Shown in pieces: positions 46,092 to 54,877 of a DNA stretch of 60,929 nucleotides. The stretch is from Streptomyces fulvoviolaceus. GTDB lineage: Bacteria; Actinomycetota; Actinomycetes; Streptomycetales; Streptomycetaceae. The stretch's first letter is position 1; every line of letters starts with the position of its first letter. The stretch covers positions 1 to 60,929 of the forward strand of contig NZ_JOEY01000061.1 in assembly GCF_000718165.1 (NCBI RefSeq), written 5' to 3'. Both the position numbers and the translations under genes were made by a program. The notes beneath the pieces are model-generated. The model made no database searches, was not told the origin of the DNA, and was given only the letters and a program-made list of their open reading frames with translations.

Positions 46092-46876
46092 GAGGTCACC
46101 TCGGTGGACTGGCCGCTCGTCATTTCCTTGACCAGGTCGGCGATCGTGGCCTCGCCACGGCGGAACGTCGCGACGCGGGCGCCGAGGCGCAGGACCTGGA
46201 TGGAGTCGGCGACTTCCAGTACGTCCGTCATGTTGTGACTGATGAGGATGACTCCGATACCGCTGTCGGCGACCTTGCGGATCAGTTCGAGCACGCTCTT
46301 GGTCTGGGCGACGCCCAGCGCGGCGGTCGGCTCGTCCATCATCACCAGGTGGGATGCCCACATGGCCGCGCGGGCGATGGCGACACTTTGCTGCTGGCCG
46401 CCGGACAGGGCCGCGACGCGCCCTTTGTGGTCCTTGATCCGCACGTTCAGATCGTCGAAGACCTCCGCCGTCCGCTCGCGCATCCGGCCGCGGTCCACGA
46501 CGCCGAGCTTGCCCAGGGCCCCGGAGCGGCGGAGTTCGCGGCCCATGAAGACGTTCTCATACGGGGTCAGGTCTCCGGCCAGCGCCAGGTCCTGGTAGAC
46601 GGTCTCGATCCCGTACGCCCGGACATCCTGCGGTGATCCCGGATGAACAGGCTTCCCGTCGATCAGCAGCTCCCCTTCGTCCGCGGTGTAGACGCCGGAC
46701 AGCACTTTGACCAAGGAGCTCTTTCCGGCGCCGTTGTCGCCGATCAGCGCGGTGACCTCACCGGCTCGCGCCTCGAACTCGACGCCCCTCAGGGCCTGGA
46801 CATGGCCGAAGGACTTGCGGATACCCCTCGCCTCCACCACAGGGGCCAGGGTGGCCGTCTTGACAGTCTCATTCAT
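46088..46876 (-). CDS. ribose-type ABC transporter ATP-binding protein (single domain)
   Basis: The ATG at 46876 follows GGGGTGGA. The 262-residue protein has Walker A GDNGAGKSS, Q-loop VYQDLAL, signature LSGGQQQ, Walker B LVMMDEP and the switch His in SHN. It has one ATPase domain, while RbsA/XylG have two; FrcA-like single-domain ATPases exist in the same family, so this is a normal variant and the protein probably forms a dimer. It is the first gene of the operon facing the SorC-type regulator. Confidence 0.88.
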   Translation of the reverse strand: MNETVKTATLAPVVEARGIRKSFGHVQALRGVEFEARAGEVTALIGDNGAGKSSLVKVLSGVYTADEGELLIDGKPVHPGSPQDVRAYGIETVYQDLALAGDLTPYENVFMGRELRRSGALGKLGVVDRGRMRERTAEVFDDLNVRIKDHKGRVAALSGGQQQSVAIARAAMWASHLVMMDEPTAALGVAQTKSVLELIRKVADSGIGVILISHNMTDVLEVADSIQVLRLGARVATFRRGEATIADLVKEMTSGQSTEVTS

Positions 46877-46988
46877 GACAATCCACCCCAAGGGTGGCGA
46901 TGAGCGATCGGGCTACGCGGCGCGAACGCTCGGTCGGGGAACTCCATCGGCCCTCTCCCGCTGCTGATGACGGCACGTACATGATCAC

Positions 46989-47010
46989 GCCGTAAATACC
47001 GCGTTACGGC
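46989..47010. promoter_or_regulatory. perfect palindrome between operon and regulator, probable SorC operator
   Basis: GCCGTAA and TTACGGC form perfect seven-base arms around ATACCGCG. It lies 113 bases before the ATPase start and 120 before the regulator start. SorC/DeoR-type regulators act as tetramers on such dyads, so this is the likely site for control in both directions. Confidence 0.6.
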
Positions 47011-47129
47011 TGTATGGCGTGGGGTGGGAGTATCAGACTCCCGGGCCGCCCAGACGTCAAGTAGGCTGCCCATATGGGCGGCGGTCAGGCCGGGCGGACT
47101 CCGCCAAAGTGTTCGCAGAGGGGAATCCC

Positions 47130-48074
47130 ATGGGTCCAGCCGAACTACAGCGCGCCACGACGGTCGCGCGCCGGTACTACCTGGAGGACAAGGCCAAGAA
47201 GGAGATCGCCGACGAACTCGGCATCTCGCGCTACAAGGTCGCGCGCATCCTCGACCAGTGCCGGGAGGAGGGCATCGTCCGCATCGAGATCGGCGTGCCC
47301 ACCGCAGTGGACAGCGAACTGTCCGAGCAGTTGCGCGTCGCGTTCGGGCTCCAGCACGCGCTGGTGGTCAAGGTGACGGCTCCGGACGTGGTGACACTGC
47401 GCCGGGAGCTGGGCACCGCCGCTGCCGAACTGCTCACCGAGATCGTGACCGAGGACGACATCCTCGGTGTGAGCTGGGGACGCACGCTCGACACCATGGC
47501 AGGGGCGCTGAGCAGCCTGGCGCCGTGCAGCATCGTACAGATGACCGGTGTCACCGGGGCCGTCGGCGCCAACACCGTCGATCTCGTACGCCAGTTGGCC
47601 GCCGTCTCGCACGGACCCGCCTATCCCATCTATGCACCGCTCGTGGTGTCCGACGCCGCTATGGCCAAGGCGCTGTACCAGCAGCCAGGCATCGCCGCCG
47701 CCACCTCACGTTTCCCGTCCATCACCAAGGCGGCCGTGGCGATCGGCAGTTGGGATCCGGACGGGTCGCAGTTCTACGGAGCGATGCCACCCCCGATGCT
47801 CGCCTCCCTGTCCACCACGGACATCGCGGCGGAGGTCTGCTCGATCCTGCTCGCGGAGGACGGCACGCCCACGGCAGGGGGCGTCAGGCGGCTGACGATC
47901 GGTATTGACGCCGAGCAGCTGCGTCGGATCCCGGAGGTCATCGCGGTGGCCGGCGGCGAGTCCAAGGCACGGGCCATCCACAGTGTGCTGCGCGGCGGAC
48001 TGGCCAACTCGGTGATCACAGACGAGGGTGCGGCGCGGCTCCTCCTTGAGTTGCATGAGCGAATTCATGGGTAG
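47130..48074 (+). CDS. SorC/DeoR-family sugar-binding transcriptional regulator
   Basis: The ATG follows AGAGGGGA. Residues 1-60 hold a helix-turn-helix (YYLEDKAKKEIADELGISRY, VARILDQCREEGIVRIEI). From about 65, the SorC sugar-phosphate-sensing domain shows GVSWGRTLDTMAG, VQMTGVTGAVGAN, and near the end VIAVAGGESKARAIHSVLRGG. The 314-residue length is typical. It is divergent from the polyol/xylulose operon and probably senses a sugar phosphate from it, such as xylulose-5-phosphate. Confidence 0.88.
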   Translation: MGPAELQRATTVARRYYLEDKAKKEIADELGISRYKVARILDQCREEGIVRIEIGVPTAVDSELSEQLRVAFGLQHALVVKVTAPDVVTLRRELGTAAAELLTEIVTEDDILGVSWGRTLDTMAGALSSLAPCSIVQMTGVTGAVGANTVDLVRQLAAVSHGPAYPIYAPLVVSDAAMAKALYQQPGIAAATSRFPSITKAAVAIGSWDPDGSQFYGAMPPPMLASLSTTDIAAEVCSILLAEDGTPTAGGVRRLTIGIDAEQLRRIPEVIAVAGGESKARAIHSVLRGGLANSVITDEGAARLLLELHERIHG

Positions 48075-48208
48075 TTATCGTCTTCAAGTCCCCAGTGATC
48101 CGTTCACGCCGACGTTGATCCGGCGCGGGTTCTCGACGCCGGCCCCGTGGAGATCTGACGGGGCCGCAGCATCGGCACTGCCCAGAGGTTGAGTGACGAC
48201 TTACCTCG

Positions 48209-48601
48209 CTACGACCAGAACTCGTCATAGGCCTCTTGATCGGACCACAGGTCCCAGCCCTCAGTGATCCTGCCGTCTCGGATGTGGAAGACGATCGCGT
48301 AGTCCATGTCGAGCTCCTTGCCTTCACGCGAGGCTGTGGCGTGGAGCAGGGCGACCGTGTGCTTGTCGTTGGCGAGCACATCGTGGAGTTGCGGACGGTA
48401 CGTGCCCCCGGACATCTGGAATTCCTGTTGAAACAGAGCGAACGCGGCCTCACGACCACGGAAGTCACCCGCCAGTGGGCCCTGGCCGGGGTTATGCCAC
48501 ACCACATCGGGGTGGAATACCTCCGCCAGCGTCTCCAGGTCGCCAGCCGTGAAGGCGGCCATGGCCCGTTGAAACACAGTGATGTTCGGGTGATCAGTCA
48601 T
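48209..48601 (-). CDS. SnoaL-like/NTF2-like protein
   Basis: The ATG at 48601 has GGAGG four bases away. The 130-residue protein reads FQRAMAAFTAGDLETLAEVF, HPDVVWHNPGQGPLAGDFRG and the final MDYAIVFHIRDGRITEGWDL, a complete cone-shaped NTF2 fold. Such proteins act as isomerases, hydrolases or ligand carriers; a nearby pathway is not apparent, so the role is open. Confidence 0.75.
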   Translation of the reverse strand: MTDHPNITVFQRAMAAFTAGDLETLAEVFHPDVVWHNPGQGPLAGDFRGREAAFALFQQEFQMSGGTYRPQLHDVLANDKHTVALLHATASREGKELDMDYAIVFHIRDGRITEGWDLWSDQEAYDEFWS

Positions 48602-48909
48602 CACACCTCCCTATAGCCCCCGCGAACGTAACCGGAAGCCAGGCAGCCGCAGCCACACCGGATTGGTCGGCTCACACCTACCTGATTGGGCCCCAGGGGA
48701 AGCCATGACGATGTCTATCGCCTTCTCCCCATCGACCGGGTGTGCCCGCCCGCTGATCACAGATGGTCTACAACCAGCTGTCCGTGAGCTCTTCCAGCGT
48801 GGTCACTGGTCGGGTGAGGGCAACCGACGAAATTGCGTTGACCTGTGGTTCTGTGGATCGCTCCAGTGGCGATCCCCCTTATCAAGTCGCAGCATTCCCT
48901 GAGGACGAG

Positions 48910-48941
48910 GGCTGAGGGGGCGCCGTGGCACCCCCTCAGCC
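48910..48941 (-). terminator. hairpin after a small minus-strand gene
   Basis: GGCTGAGGGGG pairs perfectly with CCCCCTCAGCC around a ten-base loop, about 48 bases past the stop of the 48990 gene. The remaining DNA between 48602 and 48909 shows no convincing gene. Confidence 0.55.
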
Positions 48942-48989
48942 GGGGCTGTGGGGCATGCCTCAGCTCGTCCTGTACCAGAAGACCTACGG

Positions 48990-49286
48990 CTACGGGGTCA
49001 CCAGGTTGAAGACCGGGTAGATCTTCGGCTCCACCTCCGGAGCACCGGCCTCCCGCAAAAGCGGCAGGACGACTTCACTGAACCGGCGGAACGCCTCCTC
49101 GGACTCCCAGACGTCGGCGACGTACCAGCCATCGGGAGTGGGGGCGGAGGTGTGCGAGATGAGGCCGGGTACGGGCCAGTCCGCGGGCTGCTTGACCAGG
49201 CCGCGGTCGCCGTTCACCTTGTTGGAGACCTGTTCGTACTGGGCCTGGGTCATGCCGGGTTGGTCGAAGATCGCGATGATTGCCAC
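48990..49286 (-). CDS. antibiotic biosynthesis monooxygenase-like small protein
   Basis: The GTG at 49286 follows AAGGGAG. The 98-residue protein reads VAIIAIFDQPGMTQAQYEQV and later GWYVADVWESEEAFRRFSEV, a ferredoxin-like beta-alpha fold of the dimeric ABM/stress-responsive barrel type. Some relatives are quinone-forming monooxygenases, others have no known activity. It stands alone, ending before a strong hairpin. Confidence 0.65.
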   Translation of the reverse strand: MAIIAIFDQPGMTQAQYEQVSNKVNGDRGLVKQPADWPVPGLISHTSAPTPDGWYVADVWESEEAFRRFSEVVLPLLREAGAPEVEPKIYPVFNLVTP

Positions 49287-49399
49287 GCTGGGCTCCCTTG
49301 CGCGCACGTTTGCAGAGTCAGGCCCAGCCGACCATCTCGGACAGCTGGCCGCACCTCCGGCTGCGCCGTACGGACGGACGGTTCGAAGCTGTCCACGCC

Positions 49400-49702
49400 G
49401 CTCAAGCTGCCCGTACCCACCGGATCATCCGGATCTGCGAATGCCAGGGCATCCCGGTGCTCGCCGACCGCGCCTGGCTGGGGGCAGGGCCGTGGGTGAC
49501 GACGCCCGTCAGATGCCCACCCGGCTTCGGGTTGCCACCGACCCTGCACACGGTCAACCGCGCACTCTCGGTGGCACGGGCACCGGTGGAGCGGGGCGTG
49601 GTCCGTCTGAAGTTCTGGCGCATCTTCCGCAGAGCCCGGTGCAGCCCGAATCGAATGTCGTCAATCGCCCTGGCCGTCCTCACCCTGGAGCGTCAACGCT
49701 GA
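49400..49702 (+). pseudogene. IS5-family transposase, C-terminal fragment
   Basis: The frame reads THRIIRICECQGIPVLADRA and WLGAGPWVTT, then VNRALSVARAPVERGVVRLK and SPNRMSSIALAVLTLERQR-stop. These are the second and third catalytic regions of a DDE_4-type transposase and its usual end. The first part of the gene is missing. Confidence 0.65.
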
Positions 49703-49725
49703 AAGAGCTCACTGATCCGCGTTGC

Positions 49726-50748
49726 TCAGCCGCCCGGGCCAGTCGCCGTGAGCGGGCGTACCGCCGGTTCGAGCAGCGACAAACTGCGCTGCTGCGCGTC
49801 TAGGGCGACGCGGATGCCGACCGGCATCGGCAGATTCGGGCCGGCGTGTCCGACCTCGACGTTGCCGAGGACCGGGATGTCACGGTCGCCGAGGACGTCG
49901 AGGACTATCTCTTGCAGGGTCGGGGACGCGTCGGGTGAGTCGAGTCCGTCGATCGCGGTCGGGATGCCCACGACCATGCCGGCGATCCGATCGAGGATGC
50001 CGGCGTGCCGCAGTACCTGTAGATAGCTCCACACATACGATGCCTGGCCGCCCAACTCCTCCCAGAACAGCACCGCGCCGTCGAACCATTCGAGCGGCAG
50101 CGCGTAAGGCGTCGCCTGCGCCAGCACTATGCGATTGATGACCCCGCCGATCAGCCGGCCTTCGGTGCGACCGGCACGCCAGCACTCCCACGTCGGGCTG
50201 GCAGGCAGCGCACCGATCGCCTCCGTACCGGTCAGCAACGTCGAGTAGAGCTTTTCAAGTTCCGATCGGCGTACTGCGGGCGCGGCCTGCCAGTGCCCGC
50301 CGAGTCCGGGGGTGGCCACGTCGGCATGGAACCCGACCAGACCCGTGCGCGCGTAGAGCACCAGATGCAGCAGCGAGATGTCGCTGTAGCCGAGGATCGG
50401 CTTGGGGTCGGCAGTGATCGCCTCGACGTCGATCAGGTCGAGGTAACCGAGCACCGTCTGGCCGCCGTCATGCGCGATGATCGCGCGCACCTCAGGATCA
50501 CGCAGAAGAGCATTGAATTCCCTGGCGGTCTCCGCCGGCGTAGCCGCGCTCCACCAATGGTGCCGCCCTGCTTCGAGGAGCGGTGCCCGACGTACGCGGA
50601 ATCCCATCCGCTCGAGCACGACTACCGCCTGCTCGAGGTCGGGCTCGTAAACGGCATGGAGCGGCCCGGACAGCGATGCGATAACGACGAGATCTCCGGG
50701 CCTCAGGGCACGAGGTCGCAGCAGTTGAGGCAGTGCAGCAAGGGTCAC
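49726..50748 (-). CDS. LD-carboxypeptidase (peptidase S66, LdcA/MccF-like)
   Basis: The 340-residue protein has the S66 nucleophile Ser in ILGYSDISLLHL, the Glu in FWEELGGQ and the His in EVGHAGPNLPMPVG, forming the Ser-Glu-His set. These enzymes remove the last D-amino acid from murein tetrapeptides, and MccF relatives split microcin adenylates and give self-immunity. Which of the two applies is not visible. The GTG is at the border of a transposase remnant and has no good ribosome binding site, so the true promoter may have been changed. Confidence 0.8.
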   Translation of the reverse strand: MTLAALPQLLRPRALRPGDLVVIASLSGPLHAVYEPDLEQAVVVLERMGFRVRRAPLLEAGRHHWWSAATPAETAREFNALLRDPEVRAIIAHDGGQTVLGYLDLIDVEAITADPKPILGYSDISLLHLVLYARTGLVGFHADVATPGLGGHWQAAPAVRRSELEKLYSTLLTGTEAIGALPASPTWECWRAGRTEGRLIGGVINRIVLAQATPYALPLEWFDGAVLFWEELGGQASYVWSYLQVLRHAGILDRIAGMVVGIPTAIDGLDSPDASPTLQEIVLDVLGDRDIPVLGNVEVGHAGPNLPMPVGIRVALDAQQRSLSLLEPAVRPLTATGPGG

Positions 50749-50809
50749 CGAGGCAGTATCCCGACACCCTCAGCAACACACGACACATTTACCGATCGAC
50801 CGCCCAGCA

Positions 50810-51293
50810 GGCCTTGCCTATCGGCCGCGAGCGCGTCGATGATTCGGTGGGCGCGGGCGGCCGTCAGGTCATGAGTCGAGCCGGGCAGCGCGGGCGAAGC
50901 CCACAGCAGACGGCCCAACGGATCGGTCAGGACCTGGACGTTCATGCCGTGGCGTTTATGTCTCCCGGAGTAGTACGGGGTGTCGGCGGCGATCCGGTCG
51001 ATCGGCAGGAGGGTGCCGTCCAGGATCACGAATGCCTTCTTCCGGGCCGTCTTCATCTCCTGGTCCAAGTCCGGGGCGAGGGAGGCCAGGACGTCGACCG
51101 CCTCGCGTATGTAGCGGTAGACCGTCGCGTTGCCGATCCCGAACGCGGCGGCGAGCTGGGCGTAGGTGTCACCGCACCGCAGATGGGCCAGGACGAGCAG
51201 GGCCTGGCGCCCTGCTGCCGGGCGTCGCCACCAAGAGCCGATCTCGCGCCGTCGCGCGGCCAGTTGCCCGGTCAGGTAGCGCAGGTTGATCAA
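50810..51293 (-). pseudogene. IS5-like (DDE_4) transposase, 3'-truncated
   Basis: The frame reads YLTGQLAARRREIGSWW, LVLAHLRCGDTYAQLAAAFG, VILDGTLLPIDRIAADTPY and HGMNVQVLTDPLGRLLWAS. That is the helix-turn-helix and the first catalytic Asp; sequence ends after AARAHRIIDALAA, before the other catalytic residues. The remaining frame is unrelated and reads into the carboxypeptidase start. Confidence 0.7.
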
Positions 51294-51399
51294 CCGCTTG
51301 AAGCAGTGCCGGGATGTCGCTACGCGCTACGACAAACGCGGCTACGTCTACCTCGGAACCGCGACAGCGGCAGCCGTGGTCATCTGGATCCGGAGCTGA
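51290..51399 (+). pseudogene. transposase tail, about 36 codons
   Basis: Reads RLKQCRDVATRYDKRGYVYL and AAVVIWIRS-stop, the usual end of IS5-type transposases that finish with a Leu-Lys-x-x-Arg-x-x-Ala-x-Arg-Tyr-Asp motif. It lies head to head with the preceding transposase remnant and both borders are abrupt. Confidence 0.55.
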
Positions 51400-51652
51400 C
51401 GGCCTCAGGTACTCTCCTCGGCGGCCGCTGATGTCCACACAGCACCAAAATGCCGTGCTTGTCGAAGACTTCGGCGTCGTTCCCCGAGTTCACCCACACC
51501 GTGATGCCCTGATCATGCACGACCACGTTGAACGGCGACTCCTCCGGCTCAGCCTCGGTCGCCACGGTGAACTTCTCACCCGGACGCATCCAGTGATCAG
51601 TTCCCCACGGCTCGACCCACAGGCAGGGCATGCTGCAGGTCTCGTTGCTCAC
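51380..51652 (-). CDS. small conserved hypothetical protein
   Basis: The 90-residue frame reads MSNETCSMPCLWVEPWGTDH, then MRPGEKFTVATE and FNVVVHDQGITVWVNSGNDA, ending with VLCGHQRP and a tail. It resembles a group of short streptomycete proteins with a Cys-x3-Pro-Cys start and a beta-sandwich-like body; function unknown. The end overlaps a transposase tail on the other strand, so the last 15 residues may not be original. Confidence 0.55.
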   Translation of the reverse strand: MSNETCSMPCLWVEPWGTDHWMRPGEKFTVATEAEPEESPFNVVVHDQGITVWVNSGNDAEVFDKHGILVLCGHQRPPRRVPEAVSSGSR

Positions 51653-51707
51653 GCTCGTCTTCGACAGGATCGCACCCTGACCAGCAGCATGATCGGCCGG
51701 ACAAGTC

Positions 51708-52376
51708 CTAGGAGGAGAACAGCTTCCAGTGCCCCTCGGAGACGACGTCGACGGTGCCGTCGGTCACTGTGATGGCGGTCTCGTCGTCGATCGCGTACGC
51801 CGGACCCTGGATATCGGCCGCCCATCTCTCGGCGTCTGCCATGGTGTTCTCCGGCAGGAGCTCGTGATCCAGGTGCGGGAAGATCGAGAAGTCGACGATG
51901 CCCAGCGTGCTGTCGCCACCGGTGGGCGGCTTCCACTCGACGAAGTCCTCCCCGATACGGGGGGTCATCACCATGCTCCCGGCGCTCAGCCCCACCCAGA
52001 CGGTCTCGCGCAGCGACGGCAGGAGATCCGCCAGCCTGGACTGCCGCATCCAGTGGCACAGGTACAGGGCGTCGCCGCCATTCACCAGCAGGACGTCTGT
52101 CTCTCGGACCCAGGGGACCCAGCGTTCTTCGTCGATGCTGGGCAGCGCAGTGAGCTCCAGCACTCCCATGGACTTCCAACCCAGCTCACACATGGGTGTG
52201 GAGGACTGACCGGTGATGAAACGCCATGCCCCAGCAGGACTGCCCTGGGGGTGCCCGTACCCCGCAGTGGGGATACAGAGGGCGTTGGAGTCGGCGATCG
52301 GTTTGCCCAGTAGGTCGACCAGCGCGTTGTGGATGCTCGTGTTCTTGATGCCGGCGGAAGTAAGAAGAAGCCTCAC
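51708..52376 (-). CDS. pepE: dipeptidase E-like peptidase (S51)
   Basis: The GTG at 52376 follows GGGAGG; an ATG six codons upstream lacks a site. The 222-residue protein has the nucleophile elbow WVGLSAGSMVMTP, FPHLDHELLP with a His, and VLLVNGGDALYLCHWM, matching the S51 family, which cleaves Asp-x dipeptides or, in cyanophycinase relatives, Asp-Arg dipeptides. It acts in the cytoplasm. It stands alone. Confidence 0.8.
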   Translation of the reverse strand: MRLLLTSAGIKNTSIHNALVDLLGKPIADSNALCIPTAGYGHPQGSPAGAWRFITGQSSTPMCELGWKSMGVLELTALPSIDEERWVPWVRETDVLLVNGGDALYLCHWMRQSRLADLLPSLRETVWVGLSAGSMVMTPRIGEDFVEWKPPTGGDSTLGIVDFSIFPHLDHELLPENTMADAERWAADIQGPAYAIDDETAITVTDGTVDVVSEGHWKLFSS

Positions 52377-52556
52377 GCTGCCTCCCGGTGTCATCGGCGG
52401 GGCCAGACTACCTGCGACGGCCGCTCTTGTAGGGCTTGCGCTCGCTCACGGTGTTCAGCCCAGCACACCCGAGCCCGCCGACCTGCTGGGATGCCGCAGT
52501 CGCATACGTTCAGGTGACGACAAAACACCTACCAACTCACATACCGCCCTCTGAGA

Positions 52557-53143
52557 ACGGCAGCAACTGCCACCTGGCCGCCGCCCTCTCCTACGCCGCC
52601 GGCCGCGACCAGCTCGACATCGAAGGCCTCGGCCACACCCGCGTCGTCCAGCTCATCGACGCCGGCCTGGTCGCCGACCTCGCCGACCTGTTCACCCTCA
52701 CCCCCGAGCAGCTGCTGGGCCTGGAGCGGATGGGCGCCACCAGCACCGACAACCTCCTCACCGCCATCGAGACGGCCAAGGGGCAGCCGCTGTCGCGGGT
52801 GCTGTGCGCGCGCCGCGGCCGGGGTGAACATGACCGGACCAGGCGCCACCCCCCGCGCGCGCCCACCCCCGCGGGCGGAGACGTCGACAGCAGCACGGGG
52901 AGTGCGGAACAGGTAGGCGGGCCGCCGGCTGGGATGGCAGTGGTCGTCACCCGTGCGAGGGCCGGCGTGCTGGAGAAGCTCAGGCGTAACCAGATGAACG
53001 AGCTCATCGAACGGGCCGGCGGCCGCTGGCCCTCCAGCATCTCCAGGAGGACCACCCTGGTCGTTGCAGGAGAAGGCGCTGGCTCCAAGCGGGCCAAGGC
53101 GGAAGAGCTCGGTGAACTGGTCACCGCAATTACTGGAAGCTGA
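52557..53143 (+). pseudogene. ligA: second, more deleted copy of the NAD-dependent DNA ligase C-terminus
   Basis: The piece starts within the zinc finger ([18 protein letters not shown]), runs in near identity with the first copy to LSRVLCA, and jumps to the DNA before the BRCT domain. About 100 bases present in copy one are absent, in addition to the segment lost in copy one. The BRCT is readable ([54 protein letters not shown]) but its end is replaced by [14 protein letters not shown]. No adenylation domain exists here, so it has no ligase function. Confidence 0.8.
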
Positions 53144-53192
53144 CCCGGCCCGGATTGGGCGCTCATGCCCTGTTTATGGATGGAGGAACCTA

Positions 53193-53232
53193 CGAATCTG
53201 AGAATTCGCTGAGTATTCGGCGCTCACATTCG
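53193..53232 (+). promoter_or_regulatory. repeated ATTCG motifs before the DUF1996 gene
   Basis: CGAAT (53193) and ATTCG (53204) form an inverted repeat around CTGAGA. Further ATTCG copies start at 53215 and 53228, so three lie 11 and 13 bases apart, close to one helical turn. It is a candidate activator or repressor site; no promoter boxes are clear. Confidence 0.3.
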
Positions 53233-53299
53233 TATCTGAGGACGCGCTTCACCCACGCCGGAAGTCCTGCCGGCTCCGGAGATGTCCTTGAGAGGCCTG

Positions 53300-54739
53300 A
53301 TGAGACGCAACACGCGAAAAAGATCGAAGACTGCCCGCCGGGCGGTAGGCGCGGCGGCCGCACTGGCCGTAGGGGCCGGTGGGCTGGTGGCGGTCAACAT
53401 CTACGCCTCGGCCGACGAAACCAGCGCGTCGAAGGGCTCTGCCCAGAACCAGGCGCTCGCGGCTGGAACCTCCACCATTGACTGCCCGGACGTCGGCCAG
53501 CAGTTGACATCAGTGCCCGCCCAGGCGAAGGCCCAGGTCGACAAGGAACTGGCACTCCTCGACAAGCAGATATCCGAGGCATACCAGCGCCTTTCCACCT
53601 CCCAGAAGGCGATTGCGCAGGACCCCAACTTCGCCCAGAACGCGATCGTGGGTCCGCTGAAGGACAAGCGGAAGGCGACGATCGACCGGATCGCCACCGC
53701 CATCGGCCGTGTGGCGGCCAAACCGCAGGGCCTTGACGCTTTGGCGGCCTGCACGCTGCGTGCCACCGGCAACCAGCCCGCCGCCGGTCAGAACGGCAAC
53801 AACACCAATGCCGGAGCAACCGGCAACGGCCCCGTCGCTGCCGACTTCCTGGACATCACCAAGGTGAAGTCCAATGTGCGCACGCCGGCCAAGTCGGCGA
53901 AGGCTTCAAAGGGTGTGTTCGTCAGCAAGTGCGGGGTGAACGCCAACAAGCTGTACAACAGCGACAACGTCATCGTCGCGCCCGGTGTCACCAACGGCGC
54001 ACACCACGTGCACGATTACATCGGCAACCAGGACAACGACGCCTTCTCGAGCGACCAGGACTTCGCCAAGGCCGGGACCAGCTGCCAGAACAAGGGCGAC
54101 AAGTCGTCCTACTATTGGCCGGTGCTGCGACTGCAGGACGGCACCAAGGAGTTCGACGCCGACAAGCAGGGCGGCGGCGCCGAGGGCAACACGGGCCGGA
54201 TCCTGACGGCCAAGAAGGCCACCTTGGACTTCGTGGGCAGCCCCCGCGGCAAGGTGGTGGCGATGCCCAAGTTCCTGCGCATCATCACCGGTGACGCCAA
54301 GGCGTTCGTCAACGGCACGGCCAACGCCAACGCCTCCTGGAGCTGCACCGGCTTCGAGAACAAGGTGCAGTTGAAGGACAAGTACCCCCTCTGCCCGTCA
54401 GGCAGCGACGTGGTGCGCACCTTCAAGTTCCAGAGCTGCTGGGACGGCACGAACATCGACAGCGCCAACCACCGTACACACGTGGCCTTCGCTGACGCAC
54501 GCGGCAACTGCCCGACCGGCTTCAAGGCCATTCCGCAGCTGGTGCAGCGTCTGGTGTACGACGTGGACGCGCCCAGCGTGAAGGACAACGGCAAGACCGG
54601 TCCGTTCTTCGCGCTGGACGGATTCCCCGAACAGGAGCACAAGCCGGTCACCGACCACGGTGACTTCATCAACGTCTTCGACGCGAAGCTGATGAACAAG
54701 GCGGTCCAGTGCATCAACACCGGACGTAAGTGCAGCTGA
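53300..54739 (+). CDS. secreted DUF1996-domain protein
   Basis: The ATG at 53300 has GAGAGG four bases upstream; another ATG six codons earlier is less well placed. The first 45 residues are a signal peptide: a basic start ([13 protein letters not shown]), a hydrophobic run ([18 protein letters not shown]) and a possible cut after YASA. Residues 55-140 look like a coiled-coil-like helical part, then an Asn/Gly linker. The DUF1996 domain from about 175 has [32 protein letters not shown] with conserved His, [20 protein letters not shown] and HGDFINVFD. Function is unknown; relatives are secreted by fungi and actinomycetes. The gene looks intact. Confidence 0.85.
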   Translation: MRRNTRKRSKTARRAVGAAAALAVGAGGLVAVNIYASADETSASKGSAQNQALAAGTSTIDCPDVGQQLTSVPAQAKAQVDKELALLDKQISEAYQRLSTSQKAIAQDPNFAQNAIVGPLKDKRKATIDRIATAIGRVAAKPQGLDALAACTLRATGNQPAAGQNGNNTNAGATGNGPVAADFLDITKVKSNVRTPAKSAKASKGVFVSKCGVNANKLYNSDNVIVAPGVTNGAHHVHDYIGNQDNDAFSSDQDFAKAGTSCQNKGDKSSYYWPVLRLQDGTKEFDADKQGGGAEGNTGRILTAKKATLDFVGSPRGKVVAMPKFLRIITGDAKAFVNGTANANASWSCTGFENKVQLKDKYPLCPSGSDVVRTFKFQSCWDGTNIDSANHRTHVAFADARGNCPTGFKAIPQLVQRLVYDVDAPSVKDNGKTGPFFALDGFPEQEHKPVTDHGDFINVFDAKLMNKAVQCINTGRKCS

Positions 54740-54752
54740 GTCCGAGTACCGA

Positions 54753-54784
54753 ACGGTGGGCGTCGTGCTGACGACGCCCACCGT
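54753..54784 (+). terminator. strong terminator of the DUF1996 gene
   Basis: A perfect 14-base stem, ACGGTGGGCGTCGT with ACGACGCCCACCGT, and a four-base loop GCTG, starting 14 bases after the stop. Confidence 0.75.
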
Positions 54785-54877
54785 CATGACTTCACAGTCA
54801 CAACGATCCTCAAGCTCATGCGGGAGAGCGCCTTTCATACGGGTGTCGTTGCGTCGCCGGCTTCGGTTGGTGGTCGG

